NCBI RefSeq assembly: GCF_900106775.1
Contig: NZ_FNNQ01000007.1
Location: forward strand, 110,614-174,613
Source: Marininema mesophilum
Lineage (GTDB): Bacteria; Bacillota; Bacilli; Thermoactinomycetales; DSM-45169
DNA: 64,000 nt
Direction of reading: 5' to 3'
Below the pieces are notes generated by a model that was not told where the DNA came from, did not search any database, and was given only the letters and a program-made list of their open reading frames with translations. Positions 1 through 9,426 of this stretch are shown one piece after another. The stretch's first letter is position 1; each line of letters starts with the position of its first letter. The translations under genes and the position numbers were made by a program.

Positions 1-1
1 T

Positions 2-889
2 CAGTGGAGTGAGGAGCGGTTGGTGAAGATCCCCGCAGCGGACACTCTGTTCGGAGCTTTGGGTTTGGTCTTCGGTCTTATTGTAGCATATCTGGTGGAA
101 CCGCCCCTTTCAAAGCTACCTATTCCAGGAGTTGCAGCTATTTTACCGATCATGGTCTCAGCGTTGCTGGGTTATCTCGGTTTTCGTGTTGGATATAAAA
201 AGCGGGATGAACTCATTACCGTCTTTACGATGGGAAGGCAAACGAAGGATAAAGGGAAGAAGGAACAAGATGCCCTGGAAGTAGAACATAAAATCCTCGA
301 TACGAGCGTCATTATTGATGGTCGTATCGCGGACATCTGCCGGACAGGCTTTCTTGAAGGGACGTTAGTGATCCCGAGCTTTGTCCTAGAGGAATTACAA
401 CATATCGCCGATTCCTCGGATGTACTCAAACGTAATCGAGGTCGGCGTGGGTTAGATATTCTAAATAAGATTCAAAAGGAATTGAATATGCGTGTTTTGA
501 TCTATGAAGGAGACTTCGAAGAAGTGTCTGAAGTAGATAGCAAGCTAGTGAAGTTGGCGAAGGTGTTGTCTGGCAAGGTCGTTACCAATGACTTTAACCT
601 CAACAAGGTATGTGAATTACAAGGGGTTAAGGTACTCAATATTAACGATCTGGCTAACGCTGTGAAGCCAGTGGTTCTACCCGGTGAGGAGATCAATGTA
701 CAAGTGATCAAAGACGGGAAAGAACATGGACAGGGCGTAGCCTATCTGGATGATGGAACGATGATTGTTATTGAAGGTGGGCGTGATTACATTGGTGGAC
801 GGATTGACGTATTAGTTACCAGTGTGTTACAAACATCAGCAGGGAGAATGATTTTCGCTAAGCCAAAATTGCTGGAACGGGCGTTGTAG
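2..889 (+). CDS. yacL: YacL-like PIN/TRAM membrane protein (5' partial)
   Basis: The frame is open from base 2 with no stop, and its first residues ([18 protein letters not shown]) align with the middle of YacL, so the gene starts before the window and the TTG at 20 is internal. Counting from that TTG, two hydrophobic helices lie at about 8-26 and 36-57. A PIN-type ribonuclease fold begins at ILDTS (Asp94) with further acidic residues, and a TRAM-like RNA-binding segment occupies the last 65 residues. The family is a membrane-anchored putative nuclease; its substrate is not established. It sits just upstream of ispD, as in B. subtilis. Confidence 0.9.
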   Translation, partial: QWSEERLVKIPAADTLFGALGLVFGLIVAYLVEPPLSKLPIPGVAAILPIMVSALLGYLGFRVGYKKRDELITVFTMGRQTKDKGKKEQDALEVEHKILDTSVIIDGRIADICRTGFLEGTLVIPSFVLEELQHIADSSDVLKRNRGRRGLDILNKIQKELNMRVLIYEGDFEEVSEVDSKLVKLAKVLSGKVVTNDFNLNKVCELQGVKVLNINDLANAVKPVVLPGEEINVQVIKDGKEHGQGVAYLDDGTMIVIEGGRDYIGGRIDVLVTSVLQTSAGRMIFAKPKLLERAL

Positions 890-920
890 TGAGTATATGG
901 TTGACGCCTAACCATGGTAT

Positions 921-964
921 CGCCCGGCGCTGGGCATCTCCGTCGCCGGGCGCTCTTGTGTTTT
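921..964 (+). terminator. GC-rich hairpin between yacL and ispD
   Basis: CGCCCGGCG (921-929) pairs perfectly with CGCCGGGCG (944-952) across a 14-nt loop, followed by a weak T-rich run (CTCTTGTGTTTT). This is a candidate intrinsic terminator or pause site after yacL. The poor U-tract makes full termination uncertain. Confidence 0.5.
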
Positions 965-979
965 GAAGGAGGAAGCGAT

Positions 980-1675
980 GTGGGAGTGGGGGTTGTTATC
1001 CCGGCTGCTGGGATTGGGAAGCGGATGGGTACGAAGGTAAGTAAGCAGTTTCTCGATATTGCAGGGGAGCCAGTCTTGATTCGTACATTACGTGTGTTTG
1101 ACGAACACCCAGCTGTCATGGAGATCGTACTTGCTGTAAAAGAAGAAGAGCGTGAAGCGGTGATAGCGCTCCTTCATCGTTATGAGTTTGATCCAAAGCG
1201 AATTCGCCTTGTACAAGGAGGAGCAGAGCGTCAATCCAGTGTCTATCACGGTTTGTGTGAAATACAGGCAGAGTGGGTACTGGTTCATGATGCAGTACGT
1301 CCCTTTGTGACAAGCGCCCAGGTGGATCAATTATTGGCAGTAGCTAAGGAGACCGGAGCTGCCATCTTGGCGGTGCCCGTCAAAGATACAGTGAAGCAAG
1401 TATCTGAGGCGGGTGTAGTAGAGACGACGCTGGATCGAAATCAGTTGTGGGCAGTACAGACGCCCCAGGCTTTTTCTAGAGAGCTACTGATGGAGGCCTA
1501 TGAACAAGGGGCCGAATCGGCACTAGAAGCGACTGATGATGCGAAGTTAGTGGAAGCGATGGGCGTCTCGGTTCAAGTCGTGCGCGGGGATTATACTAAT
1601 TTGAAGTTAACGACACCAGAAGATCTAGTTTTAGCCGAAGCGATTTGGAATATGAGGTGTTTGGCCGATGATTAA
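980..1675 (+). CDS. ispD: 2-C-methyl-D-erythritol 4-phosphate cytidylyltransferase
   Basis: Joins CTP and MEP to give CDP-ME in the non-mevalonate isoprenoid pathway (cytoplasm). The N-terminal nucleotide-binding signature [10 protein letters not shown] is at residues 8-17 and VHDAVRPF at 102-109; the 231-aa length is normal for IspD. The GTG at 980 is chosen because AAGGAGG (966-972) lies 7 nt upstream and the protein then begins [11 protein letters not shown]. An in-frame ATG at 914 would add 22 atypical residues encoded by the preceding hairpin. The gene overlaps ispF by 8 nt, so the two are translationally coupled. Confidence 0.95.
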   Translation: MGVGVVIPAAGIGKRMGTKVSKQFLDIAGEPVLIRTLRVFDEHPAVMEIVLAVKEEEREAVIALLHRYEFDPKRIRLVQGGAERQSSVYHGLCEIQAEWVLVHDAVRPFVTSAQVDQLLAVAKETGAAILAVPVKDTVKQVSEAGVVETTLDRNQLWAVQTPQAFSRELLMEAYEQGAESALEATDDAKLVEAMGVSVQVVRGDYTNLKLTTPEDLVLAEAIWNMRCLADD

Positions 1676-2144
1676 AGTAGGACAAGGCTTTGATGTTCAT
1701 GCTTTTGCGGAGAATCGTCCATTGATCCTTGGTGGAATAACCATCCCCTATCCCCTTGGACTAGCGGGCCATTCCGATGCAGATGTGTTGCTACACGCGA
1801 TCTCCGATGCGGTGTTAGGTGCCTTGGGAGAAGGAGATATTGGCAAGCACTTCCCTGATACAGACCCTAACTTTAAAGGAGCAGATAGCGCGGAATTAAT
1901 GCGTTTCGTATGGGAAATGGCGGAGGCGAAGGGGTATCGCCTTGGTAATCTCGATGCGACAGTAATTGCCCAACGGCCAAAAATGGCACCCTATATCCCA
2001 GAGATCCGGGGGAGAGTGGCTGGCCTGGTGCGGGCGGAGATTTCAGATATCAATATCAAAGCGACGACAACGGAGCAACTCGGTTTTACAGGTCGTGAAG
2101 AAGGAATTGCGGCGATGGCCATCGTGTGTCTTTTGAAAAATTAA
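1668..2144 (+). CDS. ispF: 2-C-methyl-D-erythritol 2,4-cyclodiphosphate synthase
   Basis: Cyclises CDP-ME 2-phosphate to ME-cPP with release of CMP, downstream of IspD in the MEP pathway. The 158-aa trimeric-type enzyme shows the expected metal ligands Asp9 and His11 in GFDVH and His43 downstream of GHSDADVL. The C-terminal [13 protein letters not shown] stretch forms the cytidine pocket in this family. It overlaps the end of ispD and is followed by gltX after about 60 nt. Confidence 0.96.
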   Translation: MIKVGQGFDVHAFAENRPLILGGITIPYPLGLAGHSDADVLLHAISDAVLGALGEGDIGKHFPDTDPNFKGADSAELMRFVWEMAEAKGYRLGNLDATVIAQRPKMAPYIPEIRGRVAGLVRAEISDINIKATTTEQLGFTGREEGIAAMAIVCLLKN

Positions 2145-2203
2145 TAGCAAAAGAACGTTATGGAACTTTTACCATTCTGAAATTTAGCGAGGTGAAGGGT
2201 GTT

Positions 2204-3676
2204 ATGGCTGATCGAGTACGTACACGATATGCTCCAAGTCCAACGGGACACCTCCATATCGGTGGTGCACGGACGGCGTTATTTAGCTATCTATGGGCAA
2301 AAAAACACGGTGGAGACTTCATCGTTCGGATTGAAGATACGGACGTCGAGCGCAATGTAGCCGATGCTGAAGAAAAGCAGATGGCGGGTCTTGCTTGGCT
2401 CGGTATTCAATGGGATGAAAGTGTGGATGTGGGTGGCCCTCATGCTCCCTATCGGTCGATGGATCGGACAGAAATCTATGAGGAGTATCTTCAGCGTCTT
2501 TTGACCAGTGAACAGGCGTATCCTTGCTACTGTACCTCGGAGGAATTGGAGCAGGATCGGGAAAAGCAAATGGCAGCTGGACAAGCCCCGCGATACATAG
2601 GTCGTTGCCGTGATCTCACTGAGGAAGAGCGAGCTGCGCGCGTAGCGGAGGGGCGCCAGGCATCGATTCGTTTTCGTGTTCCAGGAGGTCGTACCATCGT
2701 TGTTGAGGATTTTGTGCGGGGCAATGTCTCCTTCGAGACCGATGGATTAGGGGATTTTATTATCGCTCGTCCCGATGGTCGACCTACCTACAACTTCGCT
2801 GTAACTATCGATGATGCATTGATGGAGATTACCGATGTTGTGCGTGGGGAGGAGCACATTTCCAATACCCCAAGACAGATTCTCCTCTACGAAGCCATTG
2901 GCTGGGAAGCCCCTCGTTTTGCCCATGCGCCATTGATCCTTAACCCCGATGGGAAGAAGATGAGCAAACGGGATGAGTCGATTATTCAGTTTATCGATCA
3001 GTATCGGGATCTAGGTTATCTGCCGGAGGCTATTAATAATTTCATCGTTCTCTTGGGCTGGGCACCATCTGGGGAGAAAGCAGAAGAAGAGATTTTCTCA
3101 TTAGCAGAGCTCATCGATATCTTCTCATTGGATCGGATTTCTAAAGCACCAGCAGTCTTTGATACAGGCAAATTGAAATGGATGAACAATCATTACATCA
3201 AAGAAGCTTCCCTGGAGCGAATCACCGAGTTGGCCATTCCTCATCTTGTAAAGGCAGGGCGGATTACAGAGTCCCTCAGTGAATCAGAGCGTGCATGGGT
3301 AACGCGTCTTGTTGGACTCTATCAAGAACAGTTGGATCATGTGGCGCAAATCGTAGATTTGACCGCTTTCTTTTTCCGGGAAGAGGTTGTGCATTCAGCG
3401 GAAGCGACTACTGTCCTGGCTGAGGAACAAGTGCCTATTGTGCTTGCGGCCTTTGTTGAACAGGTTGCCCGCCATGAGGGTGAGTTGGATCCGGAAGAAG
3501 TAAAGAAGCTATTGAAAGCTGTACAAAAAGAGACAGGCTATAAAGGAAAGCAACTTTTTATGCCTGTACGTGCGGCAGTGACTGGTGAAACTCATGGTCC
3601 GGATTTGAGGGAGTCTATTTCTCTTCTTGGTAAGGAACAAGTCACTTCCCGTTTGAATACATTTTTAGGTAATTAA
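2204..3676 (+). CDS. gltX: Glutamate--tRNA ligase
   Basis: Class I aminoacyl-tRNA synthetase charging tRNA-Glu. In most Bacillales the non-discriminating form also mischarges tRNA-Gln for GatCAB. The HIGH-type motif HLHIG is at residues 16-20 and KMSKR at about 252-256; a Cys cluster (CYC...GRC) in the connecting domain may bind zinc. The start is placed at ATG 2204 ([15 protein letters not shown]), with GAGGTG at 2189-2194 as ribosome site; an upstream ATG at 2126 inside ispF would add 26 unrelated residues. Length 490 aa is usual. Confidence 0.95.
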   Translation: MADRVRTRYAPSPTGHLHIGGARTALFSYLWAKKHGGDFIVRIEDTDVERNVADAEEKQMAGLAWLGIQWDESVDVGGPHAPYRSMDRTEIYEEYLQRLLTSEQAYPCYCTSEELEQDREKQMAAGQAPRYIGRCRDLTEEERAARVAEGRQASIRFRVPGGRTIVVEDFVRGNVSFETDGLGDFIIARPDGRPTYNFAVTIDDALMEITDVVRGEEHISNTPRQILLYEAIGWEAPRFAHAPLILNPDGKKMSKRDESIIQFIDQYRDLGYLPEAINNFIVLLGWAPSGEKAEEEIFSLAELIDIFSLDRISKAPAVFDTGKLKWMNNHYIKEASLERITELAIPHLVKAGRITESLSESERAWVTRLVGLYQEQLDHVAQIVDLTAFFFREEVVHSAEATTVLAEEQVPIVLAAFVEQVARHEGELDPEEVKKLLKAVQKETGYKGKQLFMPVRAAVTGETHGPDLRESISLLGKEQVTSRLNTFLGN

Positions 3677-3715
3677 AGGGTGATCGGATCACTCGCGTCA
3701 ACTGTTCTTTTTTGA

Positions 3716-3721
3716 TATAAT
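3716..3721 (+). promoter_or_regulatory. -10 element ahead of the cys T-box
   Basis: A perfect TATAAT at 3716-3721 lies about 20 nt before the first T-box stem. No convincing -35 hexamer is visible at 16-18 nt, so this is a tentative promoter for the cysE-cysS transcript. Confidence 0.45.
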
Positions 3722-3735
3722 GGAATTATAAGTAA

Positions 3736-3996
3736 CCACTAAGCGATGATCGGGAGAGTACAGCGTTTGCAAGATCACCAGAGAGGAACCTATTAGCTGA
3801 GAGGGTTCTGTTCTTAAGCCGCTCGAAATGCCCCCGTGAGCTGTTCGACCCAAACCGTAAGGGAGTAGGAAGAACCGGTACCCACCGTTATCGGGTTGAG
3901 CGGACGAATAAGTGCCTATATGGGCTTTAGTCAAACAGAGTGGAACCGCGGTATTACCGTCTCTGTAATCTGGTAACAGATTGCAGGGGCTTTTTT
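3736..3996 (+). ncRNA. T-box leader, cysteine specific
   Basis: tRNA-sensing leader of cysE-cysS. An AG-rich stem I segment (CGGGAGAGTA, 3761-3770) is followed by the distal loop pair. A specifier loop carries GAAA-TGC with the Cys codon TGC at 3829-3831. The T-box core AGAGTGGAACCGCGG spans 3937-3951. The intrinsic terminator is a 12-bp stem (3961-3972 with 3977-3988, loop GTAA) followed by C and six T. Uncharged tRNA-Cys pairing with the specifier and the T-box loop should favour the antiterminator and allow cysE-cysS transcription under cysteine starvation. Confidence 0.92.
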
Positions 3997-4094
3997 GTTT
4001 TCTTAATCTAGTTGTTTATCGCTGATGTGTGAGATGAGAGAGAACGAGCAAACTTAAAGTAATGTGGAATGAAAGGTTGAAACGAGGGATGGGA

Positions 4095-4832
4095 ATGATG
4101 AAGCGGATGCAAAACGTAGTTTCCTTGATGCGTTCAGATATTGATGCGGTGTTCGACCGGGATCCAGCAGCGCGGAATACATTTGAGGTTATCTTTACTT
4201 ATTCGGGGTTACATGCGATATGGTCCTATCGCTTTGCCCACTGGTTTTATAAACGCAAAGGGTATTTTATTGCCCGGGTCATCTCGCAACTGAGCCGCTT
4301 CTTTACTGGGATTGAAATCCATCCTGGAGCTAAAATAGGTACTGGATTCTTTATCGATCATGGGATGGGAGTTGTGATTGGTGAGACCTGTGAAATCGGC
4401 AATTATGTCACGATCTATCAGGGGGTTACCTTAGGTGGTACAGGTAAGGAACGAGGAAAGCGTCATCCGACGGTAGAGGATGGTGTACTAATCGCCTCGG
4501 GTGCTAAGGTACTTGGCTCGATTCGTATCGGTCATTGCTCCAAGATCGGTGCGGGTTCTGTGGTCCTACGGGACGTTCCTCCTAACTCTACGGTAGTAGG
4601 AGTACCTGGACATGTGGTGGTTCAAGATGGGGTTCGAGTCCTTCGTGCTCATCAGGGAAACCACGTCGAGCATGCCGATTTCGATCAAGTGAATCTCCCT
4701 GATCCAGTAGCTGAAACCTGTGGCAAGTTGCAACAGGAGATTGATCGTTTGCGCGAAGAATTAAATCAATTACGTAAAGAAGTGGAACCGGCAGGAAAGG
4801 GGAAAACAGAATATGACGATACAACTGTATAA
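4095..4832 (+). CDS. cysE: Serine O-acetyltransferase
   Basis: Acetylates L-serine with acetyl-CoA, the first step of cysteine synthesis. An N-terminal helical segment ([15 protein letters not shown]) precedes a left-handed beta-helix of hexapeptide repeats ([45 protein letters not shown]). The C-terminal tail is charged and coiled-coil-like. Several ATGs occur at 4062, 4089, 4095, 4098 and 4107. Those at 4095/4098 have GAGGG at 4084-4088 at proper distance, whereas 4062 has no ribosome site. The gene overlaps cysS by 20 nt and is controlled by the Cys T-box. Confidence 0.93.
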   Translation: MMKRMQNVVSLMRSDIDAVFDRDPAARNTFEVIFTYSGLHAIWSYRFAHWFYKRKGYFIARVISQLSRFFTGIEIHPGAKIGTGFFIDHGMGVVIGETCEIGNYVTIYQGVTLGGTGKERGKRHPTVEDGVLIASGAKVLGSIRIGHCSKIGAGSVVLRDVPPNSTVVGVPGHVVVQDGVRVLRAHQGNHVEHADFDQVNLPDPVAETCGKLQQEIDRLREELNQLRKEVEPAGKGKTEYDDTTV

Positions 4833-6213
4833 CACGCTGACGAGGAGGAAAGAACCGTTCCAGCCTTTGGAAAAGGATCGAGTTCACTTTTATGTTTGCG
4901 GACCGACAGTTTATAATTTCATTCATATCGGTAATGCCCGGGTGTTTGTTTTCTTTGATGTAGTGCGACGTTATCTTACCTATCGAGGGTATGAGGTCCA
5001 TTACATTCAAAACTTTACGGATGTGGATGATCGGTTGATTAAGCAGTCCATCGAAGAAGGGAGGGCGGTTCCAGAAGTAGCGGAGAGTTATATAAAGGCT
5101 TACTTTGAAGATATGGATGACCTTGGTGTGAATCGCGCGGATGTTCACCCACGGGCGACGGAACATATCAAAGAGATGCAGGACGCGATTCGTGCGTTAA
5201 TCAAGAAGGGATATGCCTATGAGGTGGATGGGGATGTCTACTATCGTCCACTCAAAAAAGAAGACTATGGTCAACTATCCAATCAACCCCTAGAAGAATT
5301 GAAAGCGGGAGCGCGGATAGAAATGAATGACCGTAAAGATAATCCCCTTGATTTTGCATTGTGGAAAAAGGCCAAGCCTGGAGAAATCTCTTGGGATAGC
5401 CCATGGGGTAAAGGGCGGCCTGGCTGGCATATCGAATGTTCAGCGATGGCGCGGAAATACCTAGGTGACACCTTGGATATTCATGCCGGGGGGATGGATC
5501 TATGCTTCCCTCATCATGAGAACGAGATTGCCCAAAGTGAGGCATGGACAGGAAAACCCTTTGCTCGTTATTGGCTCCATAATGGGTTTATCAATATGGG
5601 AGCGGAGAAGATGTCCAAGTCCCTAGGTAATGTGGAGCGTGTACGAGATTTACGTAGTCGCTACACAGGTAGAGAGCTTCGCTGGTTTTTGCTTTCCGCT
5701 CATTATCGCAATCCGATCTCCTTTTCTGACGAATCGATCCGCCAAATCGGAGGAGCTATCGCTCGTATCGACACAGCGGTCACCAACCTCTCCCATCGCA
5801 TTGGTGCGGCTCTGGATGGGGAGGCGGAGAAGGTAATGCGTGAGCGTTTACGTACGCTGACTGTCGACTTTGAAAAAGCGATGGATGATGATCTCAATAC
5901 TGCTAACGCAATCAGTGTCCTCTTTGAAGGGGTCCACTTGGCTAATGAACTGGTAGCAAGAGATGTTGTCTCCCGTGGCTCACTGGAAGCAGTCCTGGGT
6001 TGGTTGAACCACTTTGGTGGGGATATCCTAGGTCTTGTAAAAACAACAAGAGAAGTCGATTTAGAAGCGGAGATCGAAGCGAAGATCGAAGAACGTCAAC
6101 AAGCCAGAAGAGATCGAGATTTTAGCCGTGCAGATGCCATTCGTGATGAGCTAGCAGCTCAGGGGATTCTTCTTGAAGATACACCCCAAGGCGTACGCTG
6201 GCGTCGAAAGTGA
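4813..6213 (+). CDS. cysS: Cysteine--tRNA ligase
   Basis: Class I synthetase charging tRNA-Cys; 466 aa. Zinc ligand Cys29 is in YVCGPTVYN, the HIGH-type motif is HIGN at 38-41, a second zinc Cys is in WHIECSAMA (about 209), the His pair is in CFPHHENE, and KMSKS is at about 266-270. A DALR-type anticodon domain and a short C-terminal basic tail follow. Its start codon lies within the end of cysE, so the two are co-translated from the T-box-controlled mRNA. Confidence 0.97.
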   Translation: MTIQLYNTLTRRKEPFQPLEKDRVHFYVCGPTVYNFIHIGNARVFVFFDVVRRYLTYRGYEVHYIQNFTDVDDRLIKQSIEEGRAVPEVAESYIKAYFEDMDDLGVNRADVHPRATEHIKEMQDAIRALIKKGYAYEVDGDVYYRPLKKEDYGQLSNQPLEELKAGARIEMNDRKDNPLDFALWKKAKPGEISWDSPWGKGRPGWHIECSAMARKYLGDTLDIHAGGMDLCFPHHENEIAQSEAWTGKPFARYWLHNGFINMGAEKMSKSLGNVERVRDLRSRYTGRELRWFLLSAHYRNPISFSDESIRQIGGAIARIDTAVTNLSHRIGAALDGEAEKVMRERLRTLTVDFEKAMDDDLNTANAISVLFEGVHLANELVARDVVSRGSLEAVLGWLNHFGGDILGLVKTTREVDLEAEIEAKIEERQQARRDRDFSRADAIRDELAAQGILLEDTPQGVRWRRK

Positions 6214-6222
6214 GGGGTTGGC

Positions 6223-6651
6223 ATGGAGATTGGCATGACGGAGACAGTTGACCTGAAAGAGACGAAGGAAATGAATCCACTTCTCCTAGCCTATTTAGGT
6301 GATGCGATCTATGAACTCTTTATTCGTTATCATCTCGTTAAAAGGAGTGACATTCGGCCGAAGGAGGTTCATGATGAAGCAATCCGTTTCGTGGCGGCAC
6401 CAGCTCAAGCGCGTGGTGTCCGAGCAGTAGAGGAACAATTGACAGATGAGGAATGGGAAGTTCTGAAGAGAGGGCGCAACGCGAAGTCGGGTGGTGTTCC
6501 AAAGAGCGCAAAACCTTCAGAGTATCGTTATGCAACGGGGTTGGAAACCCTTGTCGCTCATTGGTACCTTACAGGGCAAACGGAGCGGCTGACTGAGATG
6601 ATGAAACGGATGATTCAAGTATTGGAAGAAGGCGAAGATAATGGGGAATGA
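6223..6651 (+). CDS. mrnC: Mini-ribonuclease III
   Basis: RNase III-like nuclease without a double-stranded-RNA-binding domain, which matures the ends of 23S rRNA in Bacillus. The 142-aa length is typical, with the helical signature LLAYLGDAIYELF (about 21-33; Asp27 and Glu31 are catalytic-type acids) and a conserved KRGRNAKSG basic turn. A GAGGGG ribosome site overlaps the end of cysS. It overlaps rlmB by 11 nt, pairing two 23S rRNA-processing functions. Confidence 0.93.
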   Translation: MEIGMTETVDLKETKEMNPLLLAYLGDAIYELFIRYHLVKRSDIRPKEVHDEAIRFVAAPAQARGVRAVEEQLTDEEWEVLKRGRNAKSGGVPKSAKPSEYRYATGLETLVAHWYLTGQTERLTEMMKRMIQVLEEGEDNGE

Positions 6652-7378
6652 ATGGGTGATTGGCCGACAAGCGGTCAAGGAAACGTTAAAAGCTGGGCGC
6701 GATATGGAGAAGTTACTGGTAGCTGAGGGGGCGAGTAAAGGCTCTCTTGCAGCTCTTTTAGTCGAGGCGAAGAAGGGTGGCGTCCTGGTACAAGAGGTTC
6801 CGCGTAAGAAGCTGGATCAAGTCGCTGAAGGGGAGAACCATCAAGGGGTAGCCGCTTTGGTAGCAGCTTATGAGTATGCGACTGTAGATGATCTCTTTCG
6901 GAGAGCGGAGGAGAAAGGAGAGGATCCTTTCTTCCTAATCCTCGATGGGATTGAAGATCCACACAACCTGGGTTCGATTCTGCGTACAGCAGATGCATCA
7001 GGAGTCCACGGGGTGATTATTCCCAAGCGGAGGGCAGTGGGGCTAACCCAAATTGTTTCCAAGACTTCCGCTGGTGCAGTTGAACACGTTCCAGTTGCTC
7101 GTGTAACCAATCTAAATCGGACCGCCGAGGAACTAAAAGAGCGTGGAATGTGGCTGGTAGGCAGTGCTGCGGATGCCTATGATCGCTATGATGGGGTCGA
7201 CTATGCACTACCCTTGGCTTTTGTCATTGGGAATGAAGGCAAGGGGATTAGCCGCCTCCTGCGTGAACGTTGTGATTTCCTTGTCAATTTGCCTATGAAA
7301 GGACAAGTCTCTTCTCTAAATGCTTCAGTAGCGGCGGCGCTATTCATGTATGAAGTATTGCGAAAGCGTGAAGGATGA
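6641..7378 (+). CDS. rlmB: 23S rRNA (guanosine-2'-O)-methyltransferase RlmB/TrmH family
   Basis: SPOUT-class 2'-O-methyltransferase predicted to modify a guanosine in the 23S peptidyl-transferase loop. An N-terminal L30e-like substrate-binding part (about 1-80) is followed by the trefoil-knot domain with NLGSILRTADASG, the SAM-pocket VIGNEGKGI and the knot motif LPMKGQVSSLNASVAAAL. At 245 aa it matches B. subtilis YacO. The exact target nucleotide is inferred from family. Confidence 0.9.
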   Translation: MGNEWVIGRQAVKETLKAGRDMEKLLVAEGASKGSLAALLVEAKKGGVLVQEVPRKKLDQVAEGENHQGVAALVAAYEYATVDDLFRRAEEKGEDPFFLILDGIEDPHNLGSILRTADASGVHGVIIPKRRAVGLTQIVSKTSAGAVEHVPVARVTNLNRTAEELKERGMWLVGSAADAYDRYDGVDYALPLAFVIGNEGKGISRLLRERCDFLVNLPMKGQVSSLNASVAAALFMYEVLRKREG

Positions 7379-7392
7379 CGGGGTGAATTCTA

Positions 7393-7893
7393 ATGGAAGA
7401 GTGGCTGATTGTGGATGGGTACAACGTCATCGGGGCGCATATAAAATGGGCTACTCTTCCGTTGGATGAATCTCGCGATCTCCTTGTAGCTGCTTTGGCA
7501 GAGTATCAGGCTGTGATGGGAAGAGAAGTGACCGTTGTCTTTGATGCCCACCGCTCTCCTGGGGCGGAAACGAAAATAATAGAGAGTCGAGTGAGCGTCT
7601 GGTTTACTCGAGAGCATGAGACCGCTGATCAGATGATTGAGAGATTAGTACGACAACACAAAAAAGCCAAGCGGCACATCTATGTTGCCACATCGGATTA
7701 TTTAGAACAGCGGATGGTATTTGGGCAGGGGGCTTACCGCGTCTCCTCCCGGGAACTTATTCAAGACTTAGCAGTAATCGATAAAAAAATATCTCGGCGA
7801 ATTCAAGAAAAAAAAGAAAGACCTGCGACATTAGGTCAAGGATTAGCTGGAGACTTATTAGAAATTCTGGAAAAATGGCGGCGGGAAAAATAG
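7393..7893 (+). CDS. rae1: NYN-domain ribosome-associated endoribonuclease (YacP/Rae1)
   Basis: PIN/NYN-fold nuclease. The family member Rae1 of B. subtilis enters the ribosomal A site and cuts mRNA in a translation-dependent way. Residues 5-14 (LIVDGYNVIG) hold the first catalytic Asp; VVFDAH and the Ser-Asp pair in ATSDYLEQ supply the others. The 166-aa length and the position between rlmB and sigH are as expected. The tail is rich in Lys and Arg, fitting RNA contact. Confidence 0.88.
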   Translation: MEEWLIVDGYNVIGAHIKWATLPLDESRDLLVAALAEYQAVMGREVTVVFDAHRSPGAETKIIESRVSVWFTREHETADQMIERLVRQHKKAKRHIYVATSDYLEQRMVFGQGAYRVSSRELIQDLAVIDKKISRRIQEKKERPATLGQGLAGDLLEILEKWRREK

Positions 7894-7902
7894 GTTGAAA
7901 AT

Positions 7903-7932
7903 TTGACGTTTTTGTAGCAACTCAGCTATAAT
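7903..7932 (+). promoter_or_regulatory. Sigma-A type promoter of sigH
   Basis: TTGACG (7903-7908) and a perfect TATAAT (7927-7932) are separated by 18 nt, about 44 nt ahead of the sigH start. Transcription would start near 7939. Confidence 0.8.
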
Positions 7933-7975
7933 AAATCTATCTTGGTTTTCCACCCCACGGGTCGGAGGGATGAAG

Positions 7976-8626
7976 GTGAGTGTCAATCTTCAATGGAGCG
8001 TGTCCACAACTGATGAAGCGATGACCGACGAGATGCTGGTGGAAGCTGTACGTATGGCTGACGGCGCCGCATTGGAGCAATTGATCAGTAAATACAAAAA
8101 TTTTGTCCGGGCGAAGGCCCGCTCCTATTTTCTAATCGGAGCGGACCATGAAGATATCGTCCAAGAGGGAATGATCGGTCTCTATAAAGCGATTCGTGAC
8201 TTCCGAGGGGACAAGCTGGCTTCATTTAAAGCTTTTGCAGAATTATGTATTACCCGCCAAATCATCACTGCGATCAAAACTGCGACACGTCAAAAACACA
8301 TCCCCCTCAATTCCTATGTCTCTTTGGACAAGCCCATTTACGACGAAGATTCAGACCGTACGTTGATGGATGTCCTCACAGGTGGGCGTGTTTCTGACCC
8401 AGAAGAACTCTATATCAATCAAGAAGAGTTTGACGATATAGAAGATAAGATGTCGCAAATCTTAAGTGAACTTGAACGTCAGGTTTTGATGCTCTATCTT
8501 GATGGTCGGTCCTATCAGGAAATTGCTGTCGATCTGAAACGGCATGTTAAATCTATCGACAATGCCCTGCAAAGGGTAAAGCGAAAACTAGAGCGTTACT
8601 TGGAAGTACGTGAAGTGAGCACTTAA
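7976..8626 (+). CDS. sigH: RNA polymerase sigma-H factor
   Basis: Alternative sigma factor for the transition to stationary phase, competence and sporulation entry. Region 2 (KARSYFLIGADHEDIVQEGMI) and region 4 (SYQEIAVDLKRHVKSIDNAL) are near-identical to B. subtilis Spo0H. GTG 7976 is preferred over ATG 7970 because GGAGG (7964-7968) is only 1 nt from the ATG but 7 nt from the GTG. The gene has its own TTGACG/TATAAT promoter and is followed by a short terminator-like hairpin. Confidence 0.95.
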   Translation: MSVNLQWSVSTTDEAMTDEMLVEAVRMADGAALEQLISKYKNFVRAKARSYFLIGADHEDIVQEGMIGLYKAIRDFRGDKLASFKAFAELCITRQIITAIKTATRQKHIPLNSYVSLDKPIYDEDSDRTLMDVLTGGRVSDPEELYINQEEFDDIEDKMSQILSELERQVLMLYLDGRSYQEIAVDLKRHVKSIDNALQRVKRKLERYLEVREVST

Positions 8627-8654
8627 TGATAATATTATGTGATCGCTGAGGATG

Positions 8655-8681
8655 GAGGGGAGACCCTCTTTCTTTTTTTCT
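8655..8681 (+). terminator. Terminator after sigH
   Basis: GAGGG (8655-8659) pairs with CCCTC (8664-8668) around a GAGA loop, followed by a long T-rich run. The stem is short but well placed 28 nt after the sigH stop. Confidence 0.6.
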
Positions 8682-8806
8682 TTAGCCTTAGGGAAGGGTT
8701 TCGACACCAATCGCCAAAATCCTTTTCCTTTATACAAGAAAATTGAATGGATGAACGAGGTTTGACTGAAAGCGCAGTGGGGATATACTGGCAGAGAAAG
8801 AGAAGG

Positions 8807-8850
8807 CCTCTAGAGTACGGAAAAAACGCTTGCAATCGCCCTCTAGAGTA
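8807..8850 (+). repeat. Paired CCTCTAGAGTA sites upstream of rpmG promoter
   Basis: The 11-mer CCTCTAGAGTA occurs at 8807-8817 and 8840-8850, exactly 33 nt apart (about three helical turns). Each contains the palindrome CTCTAGAG. They end 14 nt before the likely -35 of the rpmG-secE-nusG promoter, an arrangement expected for a dimeric regulator binding one face of the DNA. No regulator is recognised. The rest of the 8627-8962 gap holds only the sigH terminator and the promoter. Confidence 0.5.
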
Positions 8851-8864
8851 ACGACTGTCATTCA

Positions 8865-8891
8865 TTGACATGATCGACACTCTATGATAAT
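8865..8891 (+). promoter_or_regulatory. Probable promoter of rpmG-secE-nusG
   Basis: A consensus TTGACA (8865-8870) is followed by overlapping -10 candidates TATGAT (8883) and GATAAT (8886-8891). The spacing of 15 nt to GATAAT is short, so the exact -10 is uncertain. Confidence 0.55.
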
Positions 8892-8962
8892 GTTGTTTGG
8901 GTATTTTGTATAACGCCCGTGAGTTAGGGTCCGCTGGATGCGGAGTCAAGGAGGTGTGTCAA

Positions 8963-9112
8963 ATGCGGGTACTGGTGACGCTAGCTTGCACCGATTGCAA
9001 AGAGCGCAATTATTCCACCACCAAAAATAAACGAAAACATCCCGACCGGATGGAGTTTCGTAAGTTCTGCCCCCGTTGTAATGGGCACAAATCGCACCGC
9101 GAAACAAAGTGA
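8963..9112 (+). CDS. rpmG: 50S ribosomal protein L33 (zinc form)
   Basis: 49-aa large-subunit protein. It keeps both CxxC pairs (TLACTDCK and KFCPRCNGH), so it is the zinc-binding paralogue type rather than the zinc-free type made under zinc limitation. ATG 8963 follows AAGGAGGTG (8948-8956). It is first in an operon with secE and nusG. Confidence 0.95.
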   Translation: MRVLVTLACTDCKERNYSTTKNKRKHPDRMEFRKFCPRCNGHKSHRETK

Positions 9113-9145
9113 TGATTGGGAGATTTCCGCAGGAGGGATCGGTGC

Positions 9146-9370
9146 ATGGGTTTTTTCGGCCAATTGGGAACCAATATCAAAAAAAGTGTTTCTGGGACAA
9201 CCGGCTTCTTCTCGACCGGTGTAGCTGAACTGAAGAAAGTTCGTTGGCCTAATCGCAAAGAGATGGTTAACTACACTACTGTGGTTTTGGTAACGGTGGT
9301 TCTAGTTACTCTATACGTATTTGTGATTGATATGGGGTTAGCTAGTTTGTTTGATGTTATTCAAAAGTAA
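9146..9370 (+). CDS. secE: Preprotein translocase subunit SecE
   Basis: Small single-span subunit of the SecYEG channel (74 aa). A cytoplasmic amphipathic segment with the conserved ELKKVRWPNRKE motif precedes one membrane helix (TTVVLVTVVLVTLYVFVI). ATG 9146 sits 8 nt after AGGAGGG (9131-9137); the in-frame ATG at 9116 would add 10 residues and has no ribosome site. The partner secY lies at 47951. Confidence 0.94.
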   Translation: MGFFGQLGTNIKKSVSGTTGFFSTGVAELKKVRWPNRKEMVNYTTVVLVTVVLVTLYVFVIDMGLASLFDVIQK

Positions 9371-9394
9371 GTACCGTCGGCAGTAATTTGTCAT

Positions 9395-9426
9395 AAGGGG
9401 GGACGGGGCGATCCGGCCCCGATTGC
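9395..9426 (+). promoter_or_regulatory. Split ribosome binding site of nusG with spacer hairpin
   Basis: The only strong ribosome site before nusG, AAGGGGGGA (9395-9403), is 23 nt from the ATG at 9427, too far for normal initiation. The spacer contains CGGGGC (9404-9409) and GCCCCG (9416-9421), which fold into a 6-bp hairpin with a 6-nt loop. Folding removes 18 nt and brings the site to 5 nt from the ATG. The nusG start is fixed by family identity of [13 protein letters not shown]. Confidence 0.6.

Noticed and set aside
914..979. 22-residue N-terminal extension of IspD
   Set aside because: Encoded by the GC hairpin after yacL; the GTG at 980 has the ribosome site and the conserved start.
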